Shown here one piece after another: positions 31,633-42,929 of a stretch of 64,000 bases of DNA. The DNA is from Micropterix aruncella (lineage: Eukaryota; Arthropoda; Insecta; Lepidoptera; Micropterigidae), in the NCBI GenBank assembly GCA_944548615.1, contig OX155952.1:37926850-37990849 (forward strand), in the 5' to 3' direction. The notes below the pieces were generated by a model. The model was not told the origin of the DNA, searched no databases, and saw only the letters and a program-made list of their open reading frames with translations. The position numbers were made by a program, and so were the translations under genes. Each line of letters begins with the position of its first letter. The stretch's first letter is position 1.

Positions 31633-32757
31633 TGTAAAGCAATACAGCAATATATCGGATAGCCGACTTGGCTAAATCTTAAATAGTAGTGGTTTTATGT
31701 GAAAATGACTGTAAAACAGGCCGGAAATTACGATTCAACGAAATTATGATAGATTTCATGAGAGGTTAACTCGTTGAGTAATAAAGCGATAACAACCAAT
31801 CGACTAAATGAATATAGCTTATACGTGTAGGATAGAAGAAAGCACTAATCATCTCTAATTGCTGCAAAAAATACAGGATGACGTATTGCGGAAGATATAG
31901 GAGCTAACTAGAAGTTGACTAGAAGCGCGAAAAGGGAAGAAAAGGGAAGATTTGCTCAGTATATCATCCGGGTTGCGAACTACACCTCGCACATAAGGCC
32001 GAATAACTAAATTACGACGACAAAAATAGAAATATTTATTTTTTTTCAAACTAACCACAAATACATTCTAAACCTTCTGTACAAACCAGTCCACAATGCA
32101 GAGTAAAAAAATATTTTCTTATTGCAATACAATAGCCTGTGCGTGCGCGTAAATTCAATAATCTTTTACATGGCCCTGCGCGGCCCTTACCGTTTAAATG
32201 CGGCTGAATTGTTGAAGGAGTTACCGCGCTCGTACTACATTTAAAATTCAAAGTTTTTTTAATATGGATATTAAAGTGTCAGGTGAGTACGTTAATCTGC
32301 AGTTATTGATAACAGAATAGTTGTGCGTAGTATAGTTATAATGTAACTTTTACGAAACACTATTTTGTTACAAAAAAAGTTACGCAAAGTACCATGACTT
32401 CTTTTTACTAGTTCGAAAATATACCTTAATGCTAATATGAAAAAATAAAATATACGTCCCCCTGTGTCCCCCCTTTGTTAAATTGAGCGCGTTCTTTGCA
32501 GGTAGTCGTGGCGACCCCGCTCTAAAAGAAATGAAGATTAGGAGGAAAAAAATATTTACAGTATTAAAATAAACAGTTTTAGAAGTTATCGTCATTGCAG
32601 TGAACAGTTATTACATTATATATTGGACAAGTTTAGTGTCAGCGAATTTTCAAAACATTTTACAAAACAAATAAAACGTGTCATAAAATAAAAGTCAAAA
32701 GGTTTGTTTCGAAGCTTTTGACGTAGTGTACTAGCATTTTAATAGCAAGCACCTGAA
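31633..32757. other. No gene seen before the 32.76 kb frame
   Basis: AT-rich, with short minus-strand frames of 66-71 codons that have no motif. The last ~120 bp before 32,758 could be the untranslated leader of the broken gene that follows. Confidence 0.35.
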
Positions 32758-33508
32758 ATGGCTCTATTAAGACTTAAATATCCCGGAGATAGAATCACCA
32801 CAGTTTCCATGATCAGCACAAAAGCGTTCGTAGCAAAAGATGCGAGGCCAAGCAGATTGTTCGAAGAGAGTTGTCAACGCAGTAAGCAAAGACATGTTAA
32901 ACTGTTTCTATTAGGTCTTAGTTCTGAAGAACTTTGATGCATAATCAAGCTTAGTGAAATCAGGCAAGAGAACTACAGACCAATTTGTGAAATTAACCAT
33001 CCAATCTTTGCCCAACAGTTTGAAAGTCATCCTCTGCTACTTTAAAACCGTACAGCCCTGAAGAATCTTCGTATAGTGAATATTGGGTTGACAAAAGAAG
33101 AAGATATTACAATGAGACTTGAAGCAAAAGGTAAACGGGCTGATCTATCCCTCATATTGTGTGAAAGCAAAGGCAAAATGGAAGTGTTATCCGGCAAATA
33201 TAAAAATATCGAAAAAGAGACTGTGGTGCAACTGCTGGATCTACAGATACACATATACATCTGCTAGATCTACATCTGCTAGACATACATACTACACAAT
33301 ATCGCTTCAGGAAAACATGAGAATCAACATAAATAATAACAGATTTATCCGGATGTTGGTATCACGGATCCTATTGTCATATTATGACGAATACGCAGAA
33401 GAAACAAAAGAATATAAAACACAATTCAATGAAGTTGTATTAAACATGGTAAGACTGTCTATTTTATGTATTGGTGATAATGATGATAAGGATGGTGAAG
33501 ATGTATAA
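32758..33508 (+). pseudogene. Broken gene of unknown function
   Basis: From an ATG at 32,758 one frame runs for 170 codons to 33,267, interrupted only by TGA at 32,935 and TAA at 33,043. The residues are protein-like throughout, for example QRHVKLFLLGLSSEEL, IIKLSEIRQENYRPICEINH, LKNLRIVNIGLTKEEDITMR and KGKRADLSLILCESKGKMEV. After a CTAGATCTACATCTG-type short repeat (33,240-33,300) a second frame, +1 relative to the first, carries a further ~64 residues (MRININNNRFIRMLVSR...) ending in an acidic tail, DNDDKDGEDV, at 33,508. An AATAAA lies ~105 bp beyond. I recognise no family. No splice sites are needed, so a retrocopied mRNA is one explanation; a decayed intronless gene is another. Confidence 0.45.
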
Positions 33509-34412
33509 TAAGATTGTATGTGGATGTATAATAATGTTTTTATTAAAACTGTAATATCTACCAAAGTTACTGTTATTTTGTATAGTTTTAAATACAGATA
33601 TAATTTAATATAATAAAAAAACGAATACTATGAGCACCTAACCCCAAGTAATCACAACTAGTTATTTTTCTAAAAGATAATTATTAGGTAGTGCCCTTAA
33701 AAGCATTTCTGACGAGAAAATAAAAAAAAATATGTTTCATATTTTTGTCGTCGTAAGTTGATAATTAGGCCTTATGTGCCTCGGTCGCAAAATAGCCCTG
33801 CGCTATAAATAGTGCACAATGTAAATACCTCAATTGCAAGCAATATATTTCGGTGATATCCTGAACGTCAGGCAACGGATGTATAATTTAGCAAAGAGCT
33901 GACATCCAAGTGTGGATGAAGTCAGGAATGAGAAAAAGATTTTCCTGGAACACCGCTTCTTTCTGATCTTCCTTGGCTGCTCTGCTAATGGATAGCTACC
34001 CCTGATGCTGGGGTAGCTATAATGCTTTCACGGATAATGCTTTCACGAAGTACACGACTCTCGCGAAAGATTTCATTAGAATTTCCTCTGCCATGAACAG
34101 ATCGAGCAACCACGCTATGTTGAGAAGAAACGCGCAATTTAAACTGAAATATCGGTCCTACATATTCTCCTAACGCTGATACATAATGTAGGTTCGTACA
34201 TAGAAGAGATAAAACAAATCAGAATTAGAATTAATGGATTTACGAACGGCTAGGCATTCAGTATCAACCAGGCGTATCCAATATTTAGCATCCGTTATCT
34301 AGGAATTCTTCGATTAAGATCTTAAGTATCAAGATACACTTTGAAAATATAGACGAGAAAATAAACCAGATGCTGGGGTTGGTCAGTTCTTTTTGTATAC
34401 GAGCTCCGCGCG
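33509..34412. other. No gene seen
   Basis: AT-rich; includes the presumed 3' untranslated part of the broken gene (AATAAA near 33,613) and a short 'cgctatgctaatgg..ctacccctgatgctggggtagct' inverted repeat around 33,990-34,020. Confidence 0.4.
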
Positions 34413-35605
34413 TATTATTTATTTATTTATTTATTTATTATAAAAGGTACACAAACAATACTCTAATATTACATGGCTATCGCTAACATTTTTACTTTGT
34501 TTCTAATTAGGGTATAATATTATATGCGTACTCCGCATGCTTAATTTATAATTGCGTATGTGCCGTATCTCATGATTTACAAAATTATCAAAATTATCAA
34601 AAATTATCAGCACAAAAATTAATATCCTTAAAAATTATCAAAACAAAATTTAAAAATTTTAGAAATAAGTTTACAGTGAATTCTGAAAAACAATTAAACA
34701 ATGAAATGGTAAAAAATAGATCAAATATTGTCTGGAATAAAATAATAAAAACATAAAAATTATCAAAACAAAAATTAAAAATTTTAGAAATAAGTTTATA
34801 GTGAATTCTGAAAAACAGTTAAACAATTAAATGGTAAAAAAAAATAGATCGAATAATGTCTGGAATAAAATACTAAAAACATACGGTAAATTATCAATTT
34901 GTTTCATAATACGTTATTTATAATGGACTTAACTACTAATGGTCCCAGGTTGAAGAAATCAATGTTATCGGTTATAGTGTTGTATAACCGGCATGTACGT
35001 GAGATAGGATTGTGGAAAGATTGATTTGTCTGCGAAGTGGGAAGGTGAAATGTTAAGTGCTGCCTCAGTCGCCTGGATGGTACGTTGAAATTTAACGCTT
35101 CTAATAAATCTGGTGAGTCTATCCCGCCGTTAAGAAGTTTATGCAGAAACATTAGACTTCCGCACTCTCTCCTCTTTCTAAGAGTAAAAATCTTAAAATA
35201 ATTTAAACGCTCTTCATAAGAGTAGAGAGTGCGTGATAGGCCGGTTTTATAGGTTACCATACGCATATACTTCCTCTGTACAGACTCTATCGCTTCCGAA
35301 TGCACCTCATAGTATGGATTCCAAATTATGGAACCAAACTCCAGTTGGCTGCGTACAAGAGAATTATAGAGCAAGTTAAAAGAGTTAATATTTTTAAACG
35401 GTTTAGTAACCCTATATATAAAACCCAGTGTTCGCTCGCTCTTACTTACTACATTGTTGATATGCTCTCTAAAAGTCAGGTGCTCGTCGTGAAGTATTCC
35501 TAGATCTCTTACACTTTTTGTAGATTTTAGTGTTGAATTGCCGATAGAGTAAGGGTAGTCTTTAATTTGCTTATTTCTAGTGAAACGAATAATTTTATGC
35601 TTGCT
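34413..35605 (-). mobile_element. 5'-truncated non-LTR retrotransposon (Jockey/CR1-like RT end)
   Basis: The minus strand carries 234 open codons (35,605-34,904) of the end of a LINE reverse transcriptase: SVRDLGILHDEHLTFREHI, VVSKSERTLGFIYRVTK, then LVRSQLEFGSIIWNPYYEVH and IESVQRKYMRMVTY. These are the blocks after the RT palm in Jockey/CR1-type elements. An ~490-bp AT-rich 3' untranslated region follows and ends in (TAAA)n (plus strand 'atttatttatttatttattt', 34,416-34,438). The 5' border at ~35,606 is abrupt, as in incomplete target-primed reverse transcription. No catalytic YADD box is left. Confidence 0.88.
34631..34883 (-). repeat. Tandem duplication (2 x ~125 bp) in the LINE 3' region
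   Basis: 'aaaattatcaaaacaaaa.tt' begins at 34,631 and again at 34,756; both copies run through 'ttctgaaaaaca.ttaaacaat' and 'tgtctggaataaaata'. They differ at few positions, so the duplication is younger than, or part of, the inserted element. Confidence 0.9.
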
Positions 35606-37136
35606 TTATAATGGAAGCGCACGAGAGTGCGTCTGTAGACGTTTCAATTTGTGCGCGCATGTAGAAGACTCCCATTCATCAAGAGATACACCATCTATCA
35701 TTCAGGGGAAGGTTTATTGTCTACGCGGGGAAAAGATGCAACTCTCCGCTTTTGAAAGAATTTAAAAATAACCGGAAGCTAGAAGAGAGTATCGTAAAAA
35801 TTAATGCCCCTAACCTCTGCTTTTTTTGTGTCTCGGTTGTTTAATTTTGTATTGAATAAGACTATTCTTTTCTCCAAATATAACATTCCATTAACGATCA
35901 TTCGCTAATCGATATTTAGCGTTGAACCCGAAGGTTTAAATAAATATATATTATGGGTATACGGTATTCATCATATACATTCTTATCCTTTCAGAAATAT
36001 AATTGTAGCGTTCTATAATATTATATACGTGCGCTAGTCATTGTAGACAAATATCAACAGTTTGGTTATAGAGCTCTAAGGTATTGGATTGATGAGCTTA
36101 GACTATGACATTTCCTCGCGCTCAAGAGAACCATGTTCGATTCATGCCTAAATTTCAAGACACAAATTGAAAATATAGCCGAGAAAGTAAACAATATGCT
36201 GAGGTTATACATGATCATCATAAAACAGTTCAAAAATCCCTAAAGCACAATACAGCTTCATAATTATTAAGTAGTGAGTCTTATCGAATTTTAATTCTCG
36301 ATTTAAAATCAACATTTAAATCGTATTCCGATAAAATTTATTAAATTCCGAGGAAGATTCTGCAAATGCTTCCATTTAAATACGATCTATATATCAGCTA
36401 ACTGGCTACTAGAAAAAAATGCCTGCTTTAAATTTGTAACACCAGAAATACGTCGACAGGCGGTATAATTAGTATTCCTAATAGATACAATTTTAAATTA
36501 CAAAGTTGATATCTCTTGTACTGAGAAAATAACTTTTAATAACGCAAACAGAAATCTTTAAAATCCAGACTTATTTAAACTTTCTTTAACGGTAATAATA
36601 CTAGATTTACTAAGGTTATTCCTCTTATATGTCGACTGAATAGTAAATAGTACAAGCAAGTTATCCCAGGAATTCCAGTACTTTTGAAAATTCGTACGGT
36701 TAGGACGGCTGAACATATTGAAATTCCCCGAATGGGGGTTAAATATGTCTTTTATCAGTTTTTCGTGGATTTACCCTAAGAACTTTCATAATTATCGTTA
36801 TGACTACTTGTACGAAAAAAAATAAATAAAATTTCCTTTAAAAAGGTTCTTGTATTTTTTATTACTGGACCAATAATTTAGGAGTAACAGGAGGTTTAAA
36901 TCGTTAAAAATAGCGAAACGCGGCGCCTGATTCTTATGAGAGGCTGAGATTTGTGAATTTGACTCAATTTTTGCTGTCAATATATTTATTCTAAATAATA
37001 AAGTAACGAGACATTTAACTATGAAATTTTATGTGGTTTATTTTGTATAGGTAATCATAATGCCTCATAATCTTCAGGTCATAATCTGAAAGGTTTTCGA
37101 AATATCTGCGAAAAACTAAATAAAGGGACATTTAAC
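35606..37136. other. No gene seen
   Basis: The first 160 bp ('gaagcgcacgagagtgcgtctgtagac') do not continue the LINE and have a 61-codon frame without motifs. The remainder is AT-rich. Confidence 0.45.
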
Positions 37137-37178
37137 CCTCCCCCCCCCCCCCCTCCACCCGCCCACCCCTTCCCCCGA
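37137..37178 (+). repeat. C-rich tract with C14
   Basis: C14 (37,140-37,153) followed by 'tccacccgcccaccccttccccc'. Confidence 0.9.
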
Positions 37179-37559
37179 ACACACACCACCCTCGAAGACG
37201 TTTATTATATTCATCAGGACATAATTGCGTGGATTATTTCGGCAAATTCGTCTGATTTTATCCAGTTTATTAAGTGCCATAATGACAATCGTATCGATAT
37301 ACTCGTATTTCCTTCAGAGCAACAATTTTATCGTAATATAATTTTCATTACATTTTTACTTTATATTTTAATTTAATCTTACTTCGTTGCCAATTACCGT
37401 TAAATTGTTTTTTCGTTGTTAAATTAATTGATAACTAATAGGAAAAAAGTATATTGAAGTAATTATATATCCGTAATAATATTGTAACAATAATTATTGA
37501 TTACTGAATGAAATAAAGTAAAATGAAATATAAAAAATGAATATTGGCTATATTTTTTA

Positions 37560-37733
37560 AGGGTTGGCTGTAGGATAAGGTTTAAATTATTGACTGTAAG
37601 ATATAGCTATAGCGATAAGTCCGCCATGTGTGCATAAATTGTCTTCTTTATAAAACCAGTGTAATATTCATTAAATTATGTTTTTATAGCACAATAAAGT
37701 TATTCTATTCTATTCTATTCAATTCTAAGGGTA
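37560..37733 (+). mobile_element. Probable LINE or SINE 3' end with (TTCTA)n tail
   Basis: The block 'agcgataagtccgccatgtgt', 'cataaattgtcttc', 'gcacaataaagtta' and a 'ttctattctattctattc' tail has the shape of a 3' terminus: polyadenylation-like AATAAAG then a short tandem repeat. The phrase 'gataagtccgcc' is common at the ends of insect RTE/CR1-type LINEs, from memory. No coding part is present. Confidence 0.45.
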
Positions 37734-38450
37734 AATACCGCATTATTGTAATTTAGACGATACAACCATTTGCATTTTGTTGAACAATTCCCGGTGTTTA
37801 TTCGACAGAACCGTAGGATAACATTAAGAAATGTCTAAAAACAAACATTTTAAATATTCTATCAGTCTATCTCCAAAATAACTATGTATATCCTTTTATC
37901 AATACATTATAATTGATCATATATTACCACTAATTTCTGTTAATAAAAAATATTAATTAATTTAATAATATTTGGCGTGTGTAAATATTAATTACTGAAG
38001 CAATACTGACATTCCAGCATGTAGAGGTTTAAGTATGCAAATTAAGGAGCAAACGATATCTGCGAATCAAATCACCTCTATTACACAAAAACCAATTATA
38101 ATAAGTGCAAATAACCAAAACCTGATGTATTTTAAAGGTTCGCTTCAAACCATAATGTAATTGTAGATCTTAGTGGAAATAAAACATGTTTCCAATTTAT
38201 GTAGCAATTTAAATTGATGCTATCGCACAAATCCCAGCGTAATACCATTCGTAATCTAGCAATCTATCATATAAATCCCTTTATAACAGTAAAACAGATG
38301 CGGAAAAAGGGGAAAGAGGACGGATTCCAAAAATCTATCACTTTGCCTAGTCTACGAATTGCGCAACATTTAATAGAAACGTATAAAATATTTTGTCATT
38401 GTTTGAGATACCATTGTTTGAGATATTCATTACCAGCAACTTTTAAGTTG
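37734..38450. other. No gene seen
   Basis: AT-rich sequence with no repeats shared elsewhere in the window. Confidence 0.4.
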
Positions 38451-38532
38451 GCCTCATTGGTCTCATCGCCATTGGTCTCATGCCTCATTGGTTTCATTGC
38501 CTCATTGGTCTTATTGGTCTCATCATTGCTGC
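38451..38532 (+). repeat. Short minisatellite (about 15-bp unit)
   Basis: About five variants of 'ctcattggtctcattgc'. The Leu/Val/Ser-rich end of the 110-codon frame at 38,214-38,546 is produced by this repeat. Confidence 0.85.
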
Positions 38533-38699
38533 CCTTTAATTATTGATGTATTTATGAAATTGAGCCTAATAATAATAATAATAATAATAAAAATTCTTTT
38601 TTAACCACAACGGGTACAAATGGCGGGATTATTGCCTTAAAACGGCAATATCCTCCAGCCAACCAGCAGGTAGTAATTGCGTTTGTTCGTGGCAGTATT

Positions 38700-39212
38700 T
38701 TTTTTTTTTAATTTTCATTGACTTCAAAGAATACATATACATACACATACATACACATACACATACGTATATACATACATACAATACATAAAGTGCATAA
38801 TATTATAAAAGATACATAATATCCATATTATACATATACATAATTAAAAAAAATAATATATATATACGTAGGATCAGCTTATATTATTTTGAGAACAGAT
38901 ATAGCTTCAGCCGGGAGCGAAACGACTCGAACTAACGGTATCCCGTATATTGGAAGGCAGGTTATTCCATAATCTTGCTGCATATACAGCAAAGTAATAG
39001 GTGAATAAAGCTGTGTGATGCTGAGGTATACATAGAGTATTCGTTGACTGAGACCGTAATGGCAGCCCGTGGGAGAATAACACTCGGAATTCGGATTTTA
39101 GGTACGACGGAATAAGTGGATTGTTGAGTATTTTCTGCAATAGGCAGATAATATGCAGGTCTCTACGTTCGCGTATCTTGAGCCAATTATATATGCCAAG
39201 AATATATGCACT
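38700..39212 (-). mobile_element. 5'-truncated non-LTR retrotransposon, C-terminal RT fragment
   Basis: About 102 open codons on the minus strand (39,212-38,907) encode LGIYNWLKIRERRDLHIICL, then HGLPLRSQSTNTLCIPQHHT and a final FAVYAARLWNNLPSNIRD. These match the C-terminal tail after the RT domain in CR1/Jockey-type LINEs (the 'rlWN.LP..ir' signature). The 3' untranslated part is 'tgtatgta'-rich and ends with an A-run on the minus strand (T10 at about 38,699). This fragment belongs to a different LINE family from the 34.4-35.6 kb one: the shared part of the protein differs. Confidence 0.85.
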
Positions 39213-39669
39213 TTAGGTAGGTAACTCGCCTAATTAAAAAGAAATACACACTACCTCACTGTTGTTTAAGTTAAGCTTCGTTCCACTCTATTTTACATTG
39301 TAACGTAGTTGTTAATGTTAGCCTTAATTTGCCCATTTCGCGTAAATTTACACTGAAACTTGTTCTTGTTATGAGCGGTGTCAATCATCTGTGACGTTGC
39401 GTCTCACTTGATTAGTTTGACAGCTCTAGCAGGTTTGCCAACTTAATCATGTCCAAAGGAGAGCGATCTCGTACAACCCGTAAAAGGCATGACTAATATG
39501 AAATCAAATTGGGTTTTAGCATCGATATATTTTTGGATAAGGAAACTGATCAAAATGATTAAAATGTAATAATGTGTTCTATAGCAGAAAGGGAAAAGCG
39601 TTAAACAAAAAAAAATGTTAAATTATCTGTTACAGAAAGGATTCAAAGAAAAGGTCAGAACAGAGTCAA
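39213..39669. other. No gene seen
   Basis: Mixed composition, no open frame of note and no shared repeat. Confidence 0.4.
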
Positions 39670-40085
39670 GTCAGAACGTTACAGAAAGGAGTTAATCTTC
39701 TGGCGCTCCTGGACTGTTCGCGCACCGTGCTGGGTTAACCTCCAAACAAAGAATGCCATGGTCCGCGATAGATTCGGTAGACACCGTTTCACCGCTATGT
39801 AAGGGAAATGACCGTGCAAGCGACGTCGAACCTGTAACCAGTCGGGAGACTGGAGTAATCTGGTTGTAACTGGTAGTAAGGGTGCGAGTGTCAGCCCGCT
39901 GGATGACTTACCTATCTATCTCGCGGTAAGGCGTTGGCTTCTTACGGGCACGTGGCGGAACTAGTCTGCGGCGGAACTTTGGTCCTTTCTGCGCTCACCT
40001 CACGGCATACAGAACGATCAATATCGTTAAAACTTTCTGAGGTGTCAAGATTGCCTGTTGTAGTCGACAGCTCTAGTTGTTCGCT
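39670..40085 (+). repeat. Family A repeat, copy 5
   Basis: It begins in module M2 ('cttctggcgctcctggac', 'cgcgcaccgtgc'), skips the rest of M2 and M3, and resumes with 'ggtccgcgatagattcggtagacaccgtttcaccgct', 'gtaaccagtcgggagac', 'gtaaggcgttggcttcttacgggcacgtggcgg', 'cgctcacctcacggc', 'gaacgatcaatatcgttaaaac' and 'gttgtagtcgacagc'. A C17 run follows 20 bp later. Confidence 0.85.
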
Positions 40086-40104
40086 CTCCGCGTACGTTTA
40101 AAGT

Positions 40105-40121
40105 CCCCCCCCCCCCCCCCC
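40105..40121 (+). repeat. C17 homopolymer
   Basis: Seventeen C between the end of Family A copy 5 and the start of the Family D element. Confidence 0.9.
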
Positions 40122-40258
40122 GTGTAAGCACTAGCTTCGCCCAAAACTATTATGTACAATTTGATCACCACATACTGCGCTCGATTTTGAGATATCGACA
40201 TCTATACTAATATTGCGTCGCATCCAAGTGTAGGAATGCCTATCTACTGGAGTAGTTG

Positions 40259-40292
40259 ATTGTATTGTATTGTATTGTATTGTATTGTATTA
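40259..40292 (+). repeat. (TTGTA)n microsatellite
   Basis: Six 'ttgta' units immediately before the Family F copy, where the element's 'ctatactaat' start would be. Confidence 0.9.
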
Positions 40293-40690
40293 TAAAGAGG
40301 TGAAGTTTGTGACGTTGTAGGAAGTAATCTCTGGATCCACTAAACCGATTTTGAAAATGATTTTACCAATACAAAGCCACGCTATTTGTGAGTGTTATAG
40401 GCTATATATTAATCCGAAAAATTAGAAGACTTTTTCGTGGTAGTCGGATTTGCAAAGTAAGTCGGAGAATAAGCGGTCGAACGAAAACGTTTCTAACTAA
40501 CGCTGCCTTAACGATGAGAGATATATGATTAAGTTCTAGAGAAAAGTTTTAGAGCTTGATAATGACTACAAAAAAATCAGCGACAGCATATACCTAACTT
40601 TAATATTTAAGTCACAAAAAGTAGTATTTTATATTTAAAAATAATTTAAATCGTTAGGTCATGTTTATTGGTCATATTATCAAGAATTAT
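40290..40690 (+). mobile_element. Family F short element, copy 2
   Basis: Same order of landmarks as at 28.1-28.5 kb: 'attataaagaggtgaagtttg', 'aaaccgattttgaaaatga', 'agtcggatttgcaaagtaagtc', 'cgatgagagatatatgatt' and 'taggtcatgtttattggtcatattatca'. Confidence 0.85.
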
Positions 40691-40838
40691 GTTGAAAATT
40701 CTTTTACCAATAGAAAGCCACGTTATTTGTGAGTGTCATAGGCTATATATTAATCCGAAAAATGAAAAGGCTTTCTCGTGGTAGTCGGATTTGCAAAGTA
40801 AGTCGGAGAATAAGCGGTCGAACGAAAACAATTTCAAA
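40690..40838 (+). mobile_element. Family F short element, copy 3 (partial, in tandem)
   Basis: It restarts inside the element at 'gttgaaaattcttttacc', repeats 'gaaagccacgttatttgtgag' to 'gtcggagaataagcggtcg' and stops at 'aacgaaaaca'. Head-to-tail with copy 2, so a tandem duplication or a double insertion. Confidence 0.85.
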
Positions 40839-41336
40839 ACAGACAGTGAAAAAGAAACAAAATAATAAACTATAATATAAATACCAATCTCCCTCATCTT
40901 CTTGCCTGTCTTATCCCCTGTTGTGTTTGCTTGCAATCATCGAATCTGCGACTAAAATATAATGCAGTTCGATGGTAATTTAATTTAATTAAATTCAATT
41001 TTGGTAATTCATCGTATACTGTAATTGCTGTCAGACACTACTGTAGGAAACAATTAATCGGCCGGTGAAACATTGTACCAAGATAATCTATATAAATACT
41101 TTTTTACACAATTTTTCATACGAATACACGCTTTTCTGTGTGTAATACTCTCGGACTAATGGTCCTAGGTAATACTTCACGGCAATGAGAGCTCCATCTG
41201 TTGAACGTATCGTTACCACATAAGTGAGCCAACAGCACCGCGTTGCCAGGTACAGCTAATTGGTATTAAGATTAGTAGTAAGAAGCATTTTTAAAAACAA
41301 GCTTTTATTAAAATGCTCTGAAAATCGATGAAGATC

Positions 41337-41400
41337 GTTAACACGGCACGATTCGCTTGATAGTGGCTATCAACTTTGATCTCTTAACCTCCTTACAGCA
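41337..41400 (+). repeat. Family E short repeat, copy 1
   Basis: 'acacggcacgattcgcttgatagtgg' then 'tctcttaacctcc..acag' is repeated at 42,933-42,998. Both copies lie just downstream of a Family D piece, so the shared region may be part of a larger duplication. Confidence 0.7.
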
Positions 41401-41834
41401 TAGCATTTGACTTCTAGCATTTGTTTAGGTATATAATATTTTATAACTATTCTGTTAGGAAACATTTCACTGAAAAGCATTATGATGATTTTATTTGAAG
41501 AATTTGTCCCACACTTTTACACTCAAATAATATAGTTAATTACAACAATGGTTTTTACTGAGTACTTTACTGGGTAAACACTGATAACAGAGTGATTAAT
41601 TATTTTTTGCTTTTTAGGGCAGTACTTATAAAAGCGTGTTTTTTTTTGCTTTTGAAACTAATATTTAATTAGTTTAATATTTTACTTGCCTATAAGTTTC
41701 TTCGTATGGTATAAAATTCTGCTTGACAACAACGAAAACGGTTCGTTACGAATACCTGCCGATCATGTACACAGAACTCGGCTACGTGAAAAGGAATATT
41801 TGAAATATAACAAGCAAAACAATTATTACGGCGA
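41401..41834. other. No gene seen
   Basis: AT-rich. The 68-codon minus-strand frame at 41,690-41,896 mostly crosses the Penelope-like end and is not a gene. Confidence 0.4.
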
Positions 41835-41928
41835 TAGTCTACCCTAGACAACGGCGGCTGCAACGTCACCGAAACGTCGGGTCCTACAAATTTCACGCGG
41901 TAAATTCGTTTTCTATCCTATTTATAAT
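41835..41928 (+). mobile_element. 3' terminal fragment of a second Penelope-like element
   Basis: Closely matches the reverse complement of 1,475-1,566, but no coding part of the element is attached. It abuts a LINE RT tail with at most a base or two between. Confidence 0.75.
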
Positions 41929-42655
41929 CTTAAATTCATTGTTCCAAAATTATTCAATCACTTTTCTATAAAATTAGACAACTCAATCAGCAATTACTTA
42001 CTAAAGAAAACATTGAAACTTATACTACTAAGCAACCTAAATAATGACTTACTCAGGCGAGCTAATTGAAATAATTTAAATATTATGTAATATAAATACT
42101 GTAACAGAGAAATTAAAAACTATATTAGTGTAAATTAGCATAAATATGTAAAAGCAGTAGCAAAACTGTAACAAGTAAAAATTCTATATAGACTAAATTA
42201 GCATTAACATCAAGTAGAATAATTATGGTAAACCAAGCTGATTAAGATAAGTTAGATTAGGTTAGGGCATAAGTATAGATATCTAGTATGAATCATTTTA
42301 TTAGTGTAATCATTTGTTATTGTAATTGCAAACAAAGTAAGTATACCAGGATAATTAGTATAGGTTAGGTTAGATTAGTAAGTAGGCATATTAATTTAGT
42401 GGAAAAGCATATTTATAAGTGTATATTCAGCTAGTTATGATAGGAGATATAGGTTAGATTAGGTTAGTTTAGGAAGACAATGCATCTACTTAACGTAAAA
42501 AGTTATAATAGTTAATAAAAGTATAATAGGTAATAGATAATATAAGTCAGATATAAACACATTATTGTTAGTTACCCACTGAAAAGGCACTGGCCTTAGT
42601 GGGGAACTGTGACATGTAATTTGTACCTTTTTTTATTAATAAAGACTACTACCAA
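41929..42655 (+). mobile_element. 5'-truncated LINE: last 46 codons of RT plus 3' untranslated region
   Basis: The frame 41,929-42,069 reads LKFIVPKLFNHFSIKLD, SISNYLLKKTLKLILLS and ends NNDLLRRAN-stop. This is the 'vPklfN.lp..ik...s...Fkk.lk..Ll' tail that ends many Jockey/CR1-type LINE polyproteins. About 580 bp of AT-rich sequence with several 'taggttag' motifs follows, then 'cccactgaaaaggcactggcc', 'gtggggaactgtgacatgtaa' and AATAAA (42,638) before 'gactactacc'. The 5' edge joins the Penelope-like end at 41,928/41,929. Frame is unbroken but too short for activity. Confidence 0.7.
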
Positions 42656-42785
42656 AACGGGAACGCGATCTGTTGAACGTAGCAGCAACACATATGTAAG
42701 CTACAGCAACGCGTGGCCAAGTATAGCTAATTTGTAACAATTAACGAAGCTCTGTATGTTTCCCGAAGAATAAATAAATATAATA
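42656..42785 (+). mobile_element. Family D element, copy 2 (3' end)
   Basis: 'gatctgttgaacgtagcagc', 'tacagcaacgcgtggccaagtatagctaatttgta', then 'aattaacgaagctctgtatg' and 'ttcccgaagaataaataaata'. The last part equals the end of the 60.4 kb copy, which fixes this as the element's 3' terminus with a (TAAA)-type tail. Confidence 0.8.
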
Positions 42786-42929
42786 AATTCTAATATCACG
42801 TGAAATAACAGATTTCAAGACATACGATCATAATGAAGACATCGCCTGTTTCCGCATTCAGTTATTTTCTAACTATGCAGAAGTCGTGCCATATTTTATA
42901 CCGACTATACGCGCGAGTAAGGGCGATCA

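Larger units (their letters stand above)
40130..41290 (+). mobile_element. Family D element, copy 1, interrupted by Family F
   Basis: Its two ends match 59.99-60.42 kb in the same order: 'cccaaaact..tatgta..gtttgatcaccacata', 'cgattttgagatatcgaca' on the left, and 'gtaggaaacaattaatcggccggtgaaacattgta' on the right. Between the anchors this copy is ~590 bp longer, which equals the Family F and microsatellite block at 40,259-40,838. The right part, 'ctccatctgttgaacgta' to 'caggtacagctaattggta' (41,188-41,268), is shared with 42,660-42,740. Probably a 3' piece of a LINE. Confidence 0.65.

Noticed and set aside
42245..42460. Telomere-like TTAGG repeats ('taggttagatta' motifs)
   Set aside because: Scattered and irregular within a LINE 3' untranslated region, not a tandem telomeric array.
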